Part shown: one piece after another, positions 51,301 through 64,000 of the stretch
Numbering within the stretch: position 1 is the first letter of the stretch
Layout: each line of letters starts with the position of its first letter
Assembly: GCA_013399015.1 (NCBI GenBank)
Contig: VWZX01001940.1
Coordinates: forward strand, 726,193 to 790,192
Length of the DNA: 64,000 bases
Source of the DNA: Galbula dea
Lineage: Eukaryota; Chordata; Aves; Piciformes; Galbulidae
Direction: 5' to 3'
The notes under the pieces: generated by a model
What the model was told of the DNA's origin: nothing
Database searches by the model: none
What the model saw: the letters and a program-made list of their open reading frames with translations, nothing else
Program-made: the position numbers and the translations under genes

Positions 51301-54300
51301 CTGTGTCAGCTCCTCTCTAGCCTGAGCTATATCATATTTTTCTCAGTCAGACCTATTTGATCCAATGCATCCAGTTCACTGGTTGTTTTGACATCTGCAT
51401 TCAGAGAGCCATGCCTTCCAATGTGGCAACAAATAAAAAGATCAGACTCTAACAAGTAACAAAATTCACAGAGAGAAGCTGGGACGAGATTTATGGCAGA
51501 CAGCACATCTCAATATTTCATGTAAGAGTTGAAAGATGGACCTCTATTTGTAAGTTGTGTGGTGCAATTTATAGTTGTTTGGTAATCTTCCACATGCATG
51601 CAAACAAATGTAAAACAGCATTTTCCTTTTCTGTTCCAAAGAAAAACAGTTTAATCCTGGATTTGAAAGTTTTCTGGCTGCCCAGAGGCAGTGATAAAAC
51701 CTAACATCTACCCTACCTGCCAATATTTGTGTGGAGATAACTCGTCTAGAATTACAAAGTTTTTGGCTTTGTTTTAATCTAGCAACTGCTCCTGAGAATT
51801 TCCATCACTTTTACACAAATGTGAATGTTTTGCATGCATTGTTGCACACCAGCAACACTTTCCAATGTCTTTCTCCAGTGAATTTGTACAGAAGACCACA
51901 GCAGGAAATTCTACATGCCCCATTGGGCTAGCAATCAGTAAATATACAACATCCTAATGAAAGGCAGCTTCCAGTACCAGCAAAGAACTTTTCACACATT
52001 GACAACCAGTTTCTCAGCTTTTGAAAGCCATATAAAAAGGCTTCCAGCTGCCACACAATATTTGCAACCAAACAAAAACTAATCCTTGGCAAATGTCTTT
52101 GCAAAAAATAACTGCAGAGAATAATAAAGTGGTTAAAAATGGAGTCACAGCAGCAGGAAAAACAAACATTAAAAAAATGCTTTTTAGCTCCCTTTCCCAT
52201 TTCAGACTGATATGGCTCACTCTTCCACGTCATTCTCCCACCTGTGCAAACTCTGAGGCAATACACCAATTTCCAGTCCTCCAGCACAGACAAATATGAT
52301 AACAACTGTCCCAGACACAGCCAAATCTCCCTTATCATTCAACAGTACACAACCCCATTTAGTTCAGCAGAAGCCTAGTGCAGGCAGACATAGTATTTTG
52401 AGATTTGACTATGTTTTTCACAAAATTATGGTAAATTCACAAGTGAATCTCATATCAAAAACCTGACCAAGACAGGAGAGTACAGGTTCTCAAGGCTTTT
52501 GCCTCCCCTTCCCCTGTGCCTGCACATGGAGCTGTGTCAGCCCTCGGGGCAGCAAGACCATGGTTATGATTTGGATGTTAGCAACAGCAAGTAGAAGCCC
52601 TTTAAAAGTGCTTGCATTTCACTCTTTTTCAGCTGCAGAAGGCAGTCAACAAGACAGATGACAGTGTTATGCCCCTCCAGTACAGCTAGAGGAGCAGGTG
52701 GGAGAGCTACTCTTGAGGAGTGATTGAGGCCAGTGAAGCTGAATGGGGAGTATTTTGGGTTGCCATGGGCTGGGCGTCAGCAGGGCTGCAGGGGCTGCCT
52801 GGCAATGCACCAAGGTACAAATCCAGCTTGGCAGGAGTGATGGAAGAAGCAGATGATCTGAATCAAAATTAAAAGCTTTATCACCAATCCTACTCCAAAA
52901 GTATTTGTGAAGTAAACTTAACATAATACTTGTGGAACAGCTCCTGGGAGCAAGACTATCATGCTGCACTCTCAGTATGAATCATTCCTCCCAGCCAAAG
53001 CCTGTGTTCCCAGACAGCAAACTGCAACTTTCAGACAGTGAGTTTGCAGCTATATACAACTCAATACAGAGCCAAAGGGGATGGGCATGTATCTGACCTA
53101 TTTTAAAACACAAAATGTGGAAACAACTCTCAGCAAGAAAATATGAGCTTTACTTTCAAGTGCAGGCAGGCCAAAGTAGCCCAATTATTTACCACCCAAG
53201 ATGCTAAGGAAGAAAATAAGTCTCTCAGCTCCCAGCATTATTACAAAATCTCAGAAATATTCATATCTCTAATTACTAGATGATGTTCCCAATATCCTTC
53301 ACTAATGCTCACTTCTGTCTTCTTTTTCCCTGATCATCAGCAAGCTCAAACTACAAATTTCGTTAACTGATCCCATTTAATACTGCAGTGTTTTTGTCTA
53401 GATGGTTACATTATTTTTTTTTTTACTTTGGAAATAAGTAATATATTACTTAAACTTAAATCTTCAGGTATCAGCAAAATGCAATGTTAGGAAAAAAATA
53501 AAGGGACAAATGTGTTTCACTTTCACTTCAGTTTTGATTTTGTAGTTCCACAGAAGAAAAACAAGCTTTTCCTGCTCTCTCCATCAAAGCAAGCAAAAAA
53601 ATCACTAATGCAGAAACAGTACGTTACAAAGGTATAAAAATTGTTTCCCTGTTTCTTTAAGCTTACACCCAAGAACTCCACATGAAAAAAAAAAAGCCCA
53701 AAACCAAACAAAACCCCCAAGTAAAGGCTCCTTTTAAGCATTCTGACTTAAACATTTTTTATTTATTGCATTTTAATACAAGATTGTTTGTATAACACCT
53801 TAAAAAATAAAAATCAATAGCAAAGTGTACTTTTCTCTCTCACAAAGAGGCTTGGGTAAGAATCACCTTTCAGAATATATCCTGAGCTCATTGGCCCGGT
53901 CATTAAAAAAAAAAAAGGGAAAAAAAAGCAAAATAAAAGCACATGTCTAACACTAGAACTACCTACAGTGGCAAAAGCCAGCCATGAACCTGCCTCCAGT
54001 GACAGCTCTGAAGACATCCTTTCACAAAAAGGAAATGTTTGCTCCCTCTCATCACTGATTTTAATAAGATTCATTGGCTGAGACACCTATTCAGGCAGAG
54101 CAGTTATGATCCCTTCAGTCTTTCACTGACCTTCAAGGAATTGTAAAAGGAACTCACTTCAGTTCCTGGAAAGGAGGAGGGAGAAAGGCAATCCCCCTCT
54201 CACAAGGTAGAGGTAAATACTTCAGTAGAAAGGGCTCTGATGTTGTAAAAGAATTCCTAACAGCAGGGAAGAAGGCATCAAATCAACTGCTGTCATTTTA

Positions 54301-57300
54301 AATATTTCCTACAAAGGAGGAAATATGCTTTAGTGCAATGAGATATCCAGCAGCGGATTTCTATGTAGCATGCTCAAGAATTAATCTCTACATTCAACCC
54401 TGCACTACTACAGCTGAGTCAGCACCATTCTTTTAAATGACCTGATTCTGTAATCCCATTATTAATATCATAAAAATTACTTTCCTCTTTGCTGTTTTGT
54501 GCTATCAATGGAAAGCCACAGAAGTAAAATGCATTTGCTCTCACAGGTCTCCTCTAGGATTATTTGCATCAATACAAACTGAATTAATCATGGATACATT
54601 TGAATAATCACTGCTCACATGCTCGTGCCAGAGCTATGTCAGAAGCTGTGGTTCACTTCTGCAAAATGTTGCATTTTATTTGTGTTATTGTCATCTGAAC
54701 CATGCATATTTTATCATTCTCTATCAGGATGATATCTTACAGTCTACATTGTTATGCTTTTCTTATTTCTTAGCACACTATATACACACTGCCTGCTTTA
54801 TGTTCCCTAATCAGCAAGCTGAAATTTGTATGTGGCATGTGCTAAAATTTATGTGCCTGAAGAGGGGAATTCATTATAAGAAATAAACATAAGAAACACC
54901 AACATAATGGAGAACTCCTTTCTTTTTGCAAGGCATTGACTCAGTCTTTGATTTGTAGAGGTTTATATAGCTTCAGCTTTTAACTGCAAAGTGGAGAGAG
55001 TCTAAGAGGGTACCAGAGGATTACTTTGATGGCCAGTAAAGTTTAACTCTTATTTCTGAGCAGTGCTATAATTCAAGGGGGCTTCAAAAGTGAAGAGTGG
55101 AGTGCTTTAAAAAAAATACTCATGATAAAACAGAACAGGTCTAATCCAACTGGTAACCAGTAGGCTCAAGACAGTTTGTGGAACCTGCTTAGCAATCTAA
55201 ACTCTAAAGACTTCAGCATTTGTACCAACATATAAGTAAGCATTTTAAATGCAAAAAAGCCTCATATAGCCAGGGTCAGAACTCAATAAAAATGTTGTAC
55301 AGTTTGTCAACACATTTTTTCTGCAAAATAAAAAAAAAAATAACCAGGATGCTTCCCAAAACAAAAGCAACAAAAATCCTCACAAGACAAAAGACATACT
55401 AGGAGCTCAGCAAACACTGTGATATATTGCTGAAAAAAATTACATTTCCCTCAAAAATAACACAGAACTACAGAGGGAACAGATGTGAAAGGCACAGTGA
55501 TAGTGATAACAAGCAGTCTTACACACACACAAAAGCAGGAGTCAAACAAATGACTTCTAGTGAAAATGATCATAGAAAAAATATTTATGTCACTGTTAAA
55601 CATGGTTGAAGCAATTTTCAGCTATGAAAGAAAGACACCATTATCAAAGAGAATTCAGAATAACTAGAGTGACACACAGTTGCCACAAGGTCTAGAAGGA
55701 CAGAGGTAGTAGCCACAGTCCTGTCAGTCACACCCACCACTTTTCTAACTCCCAGGCCACCTTTTGCAGCAGCAGTACTGCAACAGAAGCATGATTTCCC
55801 AGAGACATAAGGTTTCATGATGCAAACACCCTCTAAGCATAACTATGGAAACAATAAAAGAATCACCATACCAGAAATAATAAAAAGGGAACAGCAAAAA
55901 GCGACAATGTGTTAAAAACATTCATCCAAAACAAACATTGACTTTCTGTTGAGTAAATATATTCATCTCTGTCTGAAAGGAGGCAAGACCTATCATTTAT
56001 GAGGGGCAAGGCCTTTCATGAAAGTACAACAGCCAATTTACACAAACATTCAACTGGGCTATTTCCTCATTAATTTTCTTCCAAAATGTTTTTTTTTTTC
56101 TTTTCTTGTATGTGGAAAACAATGCTTCACAAAAGTCCACACAGGGGAAAAAAAAAAAATCAAGTATTTAATCCTACCCTGTTAGTGTACAGCTCCAGTT
56201 ACCATAACAACTTGCTGTAGCTCTTCTCATAATAGGCTTAGAGTAGCTTGTCCACAAAACCATTTTGTGACTGGAGCTACAGCTACTGTACTATTTCATA
56301 TCCATGCAGCCTCTCTCTTGCCAAGAGTCAAATCTATTTCATTTTAGGTGTAAATATAATTAAGAATATTTTGAGATTTCATGGCTAGAAAAGTCAGGCT
56401 ACAGCAAAAGTAAATGCATCACTTATCACTCAATGTGGCACTGGATTCATCATTTAAAAAAAAATATACCAAAAAAAACATCAGCCTTTACACTACTGGT
56501 GCTTATCAAATGCTTCAATATTTCACTGTGCTTATATCAGGAAACAGACAATATTTTAAACAGCTGTATTTTCAGCTATCTCAACAGTTCTTTTACACCC
56601 AATCTGTAGTTCTTTTATTTCTGTATTTTAAAATAAAATGTTATTTAAGCCTGCACTATATAACAACTATTTCTCAGGCATCTTTTATTCCTGTTCTTTG
56701 AGAAGGTACTGCACCTTGGAGAATGATTGTGAAATCTGCCAAAATCTTGTTGATGAAGTTGGAAACCCAGTGCTCAGTTTGGTGCTTATGTATTTTTTTG
56801 AGCCTCGCTTCACAACACAGATATTCTTTCATGTAATTTATTATTAAATATCAATTTCCCCTCAACCTAATTTTGGTAGGAAGTGTTGTACAAAAGCTAA
56901 GATGGAGCTCGATGCCAAAGTACTAGATTTCAAAGGAGGATCCTCAAAATATCTTCTGAATGTATTGAGCATTCCAATAACAGGCACGTGCCCATTGCAT
57001 CCAAGATCTGATAGCATCTCAAACAAATAAGTATCACAAGGTCTGTGCGAAAGTCTCTGCTGTGGATGGTGTCTTCTTCCCAATGCAGGGGAACTCTCAA
57101 AGACTGAAAGTACATGTTCATAAGGGAACTAGGATGGAGGTAGAAAGGGATCCTTACTTACACAGATGCAATATCCCTACAGTTCCACTGGTTTTCTGTG
57201 CGATTTTCTCTCTTTGTGAGACATTTTAAACACCCTGTCAACTGATATAACAAAAATAGAGTCCATTTGCAGAGGGGTTGTTATTTCTTTGTTTCCTTTA

Positions 57301-57741
57301 AAAAGGCATTTCCTAATCTAAATACTCCCCCACTGAAGTTTGTTTCTATCTAAATCATTTGTATATGCAAAGTGCTTTGAGGTCCTCAGAACTGAGGTGT
57401 GCTATTTTGTGAAGCTTGATGTTTAAAGCATTCTTAAATCAAAGTAAACAATGTGACATATTTGATGTGTAAAGACCATTATTATCTAGTTAGCAATCTC
57501 CTCTCAATTGTAAGTATTTTTAAAAGACCACTAAGGGAAAAATTCTGCACTATTACAGTCAAGTAACCAACAGTGAGAGACAAGTCATTAACTAACACAG
57601 TATCTGTCCTTACCTATGGATAGTATTTTGTCTCTTAAATAAGCAAGTGATGAAAAGCAGCAGGAATGTTTTCATGTAGGCATCCTAAGCAGTTCTAGTT
57701 TTAATTGATTAGCAGAAGTGGCAGGCTAGAAAGCACTACAG
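48400..57741. other. No gene seen; scattered GC-richer patches
   Basis: About 9.3 kb. Richer patches lie at 48560-48790, 52500-52830 and around 55690-55770, but none forms a convincing exon: the 85-codon frame at 48609-48866 starts at TTG, and the 100-codon minus frame at 52667-52969 has no domain. The AT palindrome ATCATATATATATATGAT is at 49286-49303. GGCACGTGCC, a 10-bp palindromic E-box, is at 56983-56992. No transposon recognised. Confidence 0.5.
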
Positions 57742-57770
57742 TGCTGATGTCAGCTTATCCCTGACGTCAG
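57742..57770. promoter_or_regulatory. CRE palindrome next to a MAF-like half site
   Basis: CTGACGTCAG (57761-57770) contains the full palindromic cAMP response element TGACGTCA bound by CREB/ATF. Seven bases upstream, TGCTGATGTCAGC (57742-57754) is one change from the CRE-type MAF recognition element. Two bZIP-type sites this close, in CpG-poor DNA, are more suggestive than either alone, but no promoter or exon was recognised nearby. Confidence 0.45.
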
Positions 57771-57906
57771 TAAAGTCCCTGCTGAAAAGTTACAAAGGAC
57801 AGGTAAGTACAATGAGCAGGTATTTATTTCAGACCCATTAAAGTGCTGGAGATTGCATTGTCAAATAAACTAGCAAAATGAAAAGCAATTATTTCCAACT
57901 TAAAAT

Positions 57907-57970
57907 ATTACAATTAAGAAACAAACTAGAATAACTTTAAAAATTACAATTAAGAAGCAAACTAAAATAA
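57907..57970 (+). repeat. 36-bp tandem duplication
   Basis: The 28-base segment starting ATTACAATTAAGAA at 57907 recurs at 57943 with two differences (26 of 28 identical). The period is 36 bases and there are just under two copies. Confidence 0.9.
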
Positions 57971-60900
57971 AAGTGTAGTTAAGGCTTCCTTGGAAAAACA
58001 ACATCAAATTCTAGGAAATTCATGAATCTGTACAACGTGGTCCAGCTTAATATCATAAATTCCACCACATGCATAACTAAACAGCCTTCTGTCAAGGGAA
58101 ATGCAATGTAAGAGACAATGAAAAGGCAATGAAATAACATTGGTATGAACTGGAGGTTACCAGTCTTAGAATTCTAGGTATCTCTGTGGTCAAGTTAATA
58201 GGTTTTTTCTGTATAGAGACTAATGCCTTGTTTCTGCTAAAAGACAAGTATGTGATCCATGGCAATCACTAGCCACTAGACAGCCCATTTAGATGAGCAA
58301 GCAAATGCTCCTTTAGGAACATATCACAAAAACCAAAGCTGTTGTCCAAGAAGCTGCTTTGTAAGAGAAAGGCTAAGCACAACTTGCAGGCAGGATGAGA
58401 AGGAATTCCCTAAGAGCTTAGTTCATGAGTATCTGGAAATATATGGGAACTACGAAGTTCTGGCACAAGGAATGGTGGAAGCCCAAGAGATTTTATTTAG
58501 TTAGCAATAGTCTTAAAATGTTTGGAAATACACAGAGAAATTGCTTCCCGTCCAGTAAAGCTAGACGTTCATACATCATATTCATACATCTGTCATACAT
58601 AACAGGACAGCACCAGAGCAATGCTTACCTCATCTCAACCCTTCTCTGGACAAGCCTCAGTGTGGTCAGTCATTTCAAAGAGCAAAAAGGCATTGACATC
58701 CTGAAGGTGCTATAACAGCTACACTTTTACAAAAGACATGAAGAAACAGGTGTAAAGCCACATTCAAGGATACAGGCAGTCTGCTCTATTGTCATAATGT
58801 GAAAAACATCTTTGACCAGGTAAGCTTATCCTTTATGCCCTTCTAAACACAGGCTTCATGTTGTATCTCTTAATAAGCAGCTGGATGTCACACCAATTCC
58901 TAATACCCTGAGTAGCGCCACTTGCAAATTACTTCCAAGAAAATGAGTACTTTGGAATTTGTCAGAGTCTTGATTAGATGGTGAAATGAATCAGTGTTAG
59001 AACTGCAACAGACTTTGATCAGTTTAAAAATGGCTTGTTTGAATATTTGAAATCATTAGCAAGGTGCAAATGGGAGTGATATAATAGTGTTGAGAGCAAT
59101 TAGATTGGAGTATCATTTTGTAGTGCCTACTGAGTACATTATTTTTATCTGGTTTAGAAACATTATAATACTTGCATAATAGATGTGACACCCATTCTCT
59201 TTGAACATTATTACAGATGCCTTTTCAGTAATATTCATACATGTGAAAGCAGCAGTAAAAATAGTATTTGTTCATAACTTCATCTTTCTCTGAGAAAAAG
59301 CTAAAGATTTCAGTGGATCAAATACTTATTCTGCCTTCCAAGCCTTTTAGACATTTATCCAGAGATCTACTAAAGCAATCAATGCAGATGGAAATGAAAC
59401 TTTAAGACCTAGATCTACGAGGTACTTGGATTGAATTGATTTAGAAAAATCCAACCACACATATTAAATAGAATGCAACTAACTTACAAAATACCACTAA
59501 TTTGGAAGTTATACCTCCAGTTTCTCCCAAAATTACAGTATTACTTTTAAAATAAAACCAAGTAAAATGAACATGCTCCAGAGAGGTTCCATTCAGAAAA
59601 CACAGTGATCAAAGTCTCACACTTCTCCATTATTTATCAGATTAATTTCATATATTCTACGAAGGGCCTAGTCCAAACCATTTCAAACTCAACAGCAGTC
59701 TTGCCATTGATATTAATAAGCTTTGGAGTACATATCTAAGCATGGGAGTCTATGGACATGGAATAAAAAGTGCAATTTAGAAACCAGTAAAAGGATTCAT
59801 GTGCAAAACCAAAAACCACACAGGAATGGACCACTAAATGGGAGTATGGTGTGCTGTGTGTGGTCTGTTTTTTTTCTAATGGTTGCGTTCACTTGAAGTT
59901 ATTTCTAATACACAACACTTACCATTGAATGGACCACTTCAGTCTTTCAAGTCATTTTCTGCACAGTACCTGCCTGTGAGGTATGGAATTAATTTAATCT
60001 TCATTTATAAGCAAAAATGTGAGGCATTTACATGTGCTTATAAGCAGAAATTCCGTAGCAGTAAAAGAAGTTAATTAAGGCAAAACACAAAGTTTATATA
60101 ACAAACCTTTTCTTCATCTCTTAAGCTTTTTTCTTACTCAGGCACAGATAGTGATATTTGTCTCTGCATTCTTCCTAGTTTAAAAGCTACAGCTTCCTTC
60201 AAGGAAGCATTGGGAGTTTAGACCACTTCAACCACTGTGTTTGGCAGTGGCTCTGGATGGGGATTTATCCGAAATCAGAAGATAATTACCTATTCCTCAA
60301 AGTCTTAATCCAGGTTCCACAAATAGGTTTTATTGTTTCTAGGGCAGCACTGTCATGGGACTCTTCTTTGGCACATTAACCAGAGCACCCACAGCAGCTC
60401 TGCTAGCAGGTTGGAGGAAAGCAGCATATAGACAAGTAACCTTCACAACTGCATGTTGCAAAAGCTCCTCATTTGCCAGAGAATTAATGCCTTTTACCGA
60501 AAGTAAATCCTTAGATCAAACATATTAACTAAATACAGAATCAGTTTCAAATAAACAATGACTTCTGCTCTGATGTCAAGTTTTCACTCAGGAACTTAAA
60601 TTTTTGTTGTCAGGCAAATCAAAAACTGCTGCTCCCCTCCTTAGCACTCCACGGCTATCAAACTATTACTTTTCTTCCAAATCCCTCCTAAAAGCTTAGC
60701 TTGCTAAAACATGTGACTGTGGGGAACTGAGTTCATGAATTTTTACTAAGCTTCATTCATTCTGTTTATTCAGTCAGATATTTTACAAGAACCACAAAGC
60801 ACAGTCTTTGTCATATGTTTTGTAAAGCACAGAGTACACCAATAATCAGTAAAAGTAGTAATTAAAGATTAAGAAACAGAGCCAAGCTAATCAGAAAAAT

Positions 60901-61362
60901 GTTTTCCCATCATCATAGGTATTTCCAATATTTTTGATCATCAGTTTTCCTTCTTGGAGGACATGGTAAGATGGAGTGCAAAGCAGCACAAGGCAACCCA
61001 GGTCATGAGCTACTCATTACCAGTTTCCAGGAGGCAGCTGAGAAGAGCAAGATTACATGGAATCATTCAAACACATTTCAAGTACGAATTATTTTTCTGA
61101 AGCAAATGTTTCATTTCGCCTGAGCAAAATACAGAATTTTATAAATTAAAAAAATTCTGTAGAAAATTGACCCTATTCAATGAATAACAAGAATCACATT
61201 TTTCTTCTGCAGATAGCCAGACAGAAAATAAACCATCAAGTTTTTAAAAGCAATTTGTCCCTTCTAAACTGCTACATAGTTTTGTAGAAGGACAGGTTCT
61301 TAATATTGTTTGAAACAATCAGTCCTTCAAGAACATCAGGTCACTTAAAAAAGAACCCACTT

Positions 61363-61377
61363 AAAAAAAAAAAAAAA
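61363..61377 (+). repeat. Poly(A) tract, 15 bp
   Basis: Uninterrupted run of 15 A preceded by CCCACTT. The short phrase CACTTAAAA also occurs 20 bases upstream, making an imperfect direct repeat. Confidence 0.9.
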
Positions 61378-64000
61378 CAACTAATTCCTGGTCTTATTGG
61401 AAAATGAGTAATCAGAAGCCAACAACAGTGAAAGCAAGATGATTTCAGAGAGAGAGTTAAATAGAGAGAAGCTCCCAGAGGATCTTACTAACAGATGTGG
61501 GTAGTATATTACGCCATTGTTATCAGGAAGAACTATTCTCTTTGCTTGTAAATTAAGTTAATGTGTTGGTATCAATGCTTAGGGATTTGAATAATAAAAC
61601 TGATTTCAATTACCAGCACATTTCTATACCTGACGAGGACTGAGTCCCTTACATCAGGATGCATCCTGCAGAGTATTAACTACTGACAAGTGATTTCCCT
61701 GTTCCTGTACCTCCTCTGCTTGAAAGAGAGCAGGATAGGAGCAGGTGAGGGAGGGGAGGCTTGCAGCAACTCTGCTTCTGATGGGCCCCTAACCAAGCCC
61801 CCATGTAGGCTCCCAAAACCAACCACCCATGAAACAGGGCTACAAGAGAAGCAAAATTAGGACAGTCCTTACAGCAGTCAATTGAAAATATCTCTAGGAC
61901 TGACCTGAACAGACAGCACAGAGCTAAGGTCTATAACATGTACAGAAGTGGTGAGAAGCAGCACATAAGGGCCTCAAGTCTGAGCCAGTCAAGAGAGAAG
62001 GAACCAAACCACCTCCTCACCTCACATGCAGCTTCATGGCTCATTGGAGTTCTCTAGTTTGATCCCCTGCAGACCTTGCCAGTGGTGTCTCCTTGCATTT
62101 AGGCAAGGACTCCCTACTCTTTATATCTCCCCATGAGCACCTCCACTGAGAACTTCCCTGTTCCAGATCCAAGTTGTGGAAACCAGGGTAGGAGGCTTCA
62201 CAGAACAAGGAGCTTTTCCCCCACCTCTACAGTGAGAAACAGGAAACTTGTATAATTAGCTAATTTAGACTCTATAATGAATGTTGGATTTTGTTCTGAC
62301 ATTAAAGGATGTAAGAATCATTTAAAACCTGGAAGGCAAATTCACTGTTGGTGCAAACAGCTGACTGCAGTGACATTCAGCTTGTTTATGCAAGCAGTGA
62401 ATTTGGTCTGCATGTACTTTTTGCTCAATGCTTCTGTCAAACAATGCAGAGCAAACAATATTTGGCTTCATCTCACTCTGGGTAGATAACTATTTGCACC
62501 CAGGACTTTTTTCTTTGCCCGCTAGTTTGAATTTTCCCCCAGCTCAGGCTTTGATGTACCTTTATAACAGCTGCAAAACACATTTCATGCCAAGGAGCAA
62601 TTTGCAGGCACAGCACTAGACATTTCAGAGCATTGCTAGTTATTTATACAGTATTTTTTGGCAGCTTTTTGAAATATAATACCATAGAACCGTCGTCTCT
62701 CACAGTAACAAGTATTTTCATGCATTTGTCTTTTCTGTGAAAATAATTTATAATTTTTTACCACAACAGAGAACTCATCCTAACAACATAGAAATTTTGA
62801 ATCCAATAGTTTGCTTTTAATACTGTTAATTCTAGAGCAGCCTTAACAAAAGCTATCCTGACTTACATAGAAAACATCTTTTGCAGGTAACAGCAAAGAA
62901 GCAACAAAAACAAACAAACAAAAAGCCCAAACAAAAAAAACTTACATCCATCCCCCACTGCATGCTTCAGCTGACCTACCTTCCCCCAGGGAAAGAATTC
63001 AATGCCTGATAAATCATATGCAAGCTGTGAAAGCATAGGCTCATCTCTCTGTTCCAGCTTTTTCTGTACAAAATGTACAAAGTATTTTAATTTGGATAAC
63101 AATTCCACATAAGAAAAGGTTTCTGTTAAGCAGATGTAGGTCATACTGTACTTCATTTTCTTGAAACTCCTGAAACCAGACTAGGAAGACTCTGAACTCA
63201 GCAATATATGAGTTATCTCACCATAAAGATATGGTATTAAAAAAAAACAAGAAAAACCCCAATCAAATCATCCCTTGCACTCTCATACTTTACTATCAGC
63301 AGTCTTACCAGAAAAAAAAAAAAGGAAATTTAACAAAAACAAGATGTCTATACTAGTTTTCCTCAATGAAAAATATTGAAACCACAGTGTAGCTTTTGGA
63401 GTACAAGGGAATGATTTATGCTAAGTTTAGTTGCATGCAAGACACAAATGTATTCTCTAAAAAAAACCCAAAAACTGTCCAAGTAGTTTCACCACAGAAT
63501 TTAGATTCCATTGATACTCAACTATTAGTAATCCATTCCTACAGGCCAACAGCCACAGGGCACCACTTCTAGCCTACTATCTTTCCTCAGTTCAGCAAGT
63601 ACATCACTGCTTTCTTATTTTTTGTTTCACACCACAGCAGACTAGGATATCATAGTGAGCTACACTTTGCAATGTAGAAATTAGACATTCAAATCTCATA
63701 TTCTGGAAGATGTCCATCTCTACTCACCAAGCCCTTCCAGCTTATTCACCTTGTCAGAAACTCATCAGACTTAAACCCTAGAATATCAAGATGCTTTTAG
63801 GAAAGTACAAAATCATTCCTGCGGGCTGGCCTGTAGGTACCTCCTGAGAAGAGCTACCTGCAGCAAGTTTCAGCTCATCAGCACAGGTCCCTTCTGTCCT
63901 GGGAGGCAAGTCAGCCCTCCTTGTCCAGGAAGGGAAGTCCTTCTCCCATCTGCTCCAGCCCCAGAACCTCTCTGGGAAACAGAGAAAAGGATAACCACTG

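Larger units (their letters stand above)
57771..64000. other. No gene or transposon recognised
   Basis: About 6.2 kb. Holds a 36-bp-period tandem duplication (57907-57970), a TTCATACATC-type short repeat at about 58569-58605, A15 at 61363-61377, and GC-richer patches at 61740-62220 and 63820-64000. Open frames are below 100 codons and without domains. Confidence 0.5.

Noticed and set aside
52667..52969. 100-codon minus-strand frame rich in S, P and L as a gene
   Set aside because: The composition reflects a GC-rich patch; there is no domain, signal or splice context.
1..64000. CRISPR arrays, bacterial operons, rRNA or mitochondrial inserts
   Set aside because: No regularly spaced repeats, no dense coding, no rRNA-like or mitochondrial gene sequence was seen; the window is typical vertebrate noncoding DNA.

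Overview
The window looks like a gene-free stretch of a bird nuclear genome. It is AT-rich, and no open frame shows a recognisable host protein domain or a convincing exon structure. The longest open frame (192 codons, 42476-43054) lies inside a decayed retrotransposon. The avian call rests on the repeats: about nine fragments of CR1 LINEs, several ending in the 8-bp CR1 tail (ATTCTGTG or ATTCTATG), plus a remnant that resembles bird ERVL elements (LTR piece followed by a gag piece). Microsatellites are few and short, which also fits a bird. Species, and whether the region is intergenic or intronic, cannot be decided from sequence alone.

Layout. 0-0.4 kb: antisense CR1 fragment. 0.4-10.2 kb: single-copy-looking DNA with one small sense CR1 reverse-transcriptase fragment at 5.6 kb. 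10.25-11.09 kb: sense CR1 3' end that seems to carry a second, younger CR1 3' end nested inside it. 11.1-13.4 kb: single-copy DNA with an A19 tract and a homeodomain/TALE-type motif. 13.38-14.78 kb: a short antisense CR1 tail, then a 1.2-kb sense CR1 copy. 14.8-39.5 kb: about 25 kb with no recognised transposon or gene, only homopolymers, a strong G-run homopurine tract at 22.1 kb and possible regulatory motifs. 39.5-45.7 kb: the repeat-dense part, with the ERVL remnant, two short antisense CR1 tails, a decayed CR1 of roughly 2.8 kb and another antisense CR1 tail. 45.7-64 kb: single-copy DNA with a GC-rich patch carrying a near-consensus CTCF motif at 48.34 kb and a palindromic CRE at 57.76 kb.

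Function. No protein-coding system is present. Every transposon copy is 5'-truncated, frameshifted or missing catalytic residues, so none looks able to move. Any role of the window is more likely regulatory or architectural; the best handles are the CTCF-type site, the CRE, a PBX-MEIS motif and the G-quadruplex-prone tract. I found no evidence of a novel biological system. The most informative sequence-level observations are the CR1-in-CR1 nesting at 10.95-11.05 kb and the CTCF-type site.
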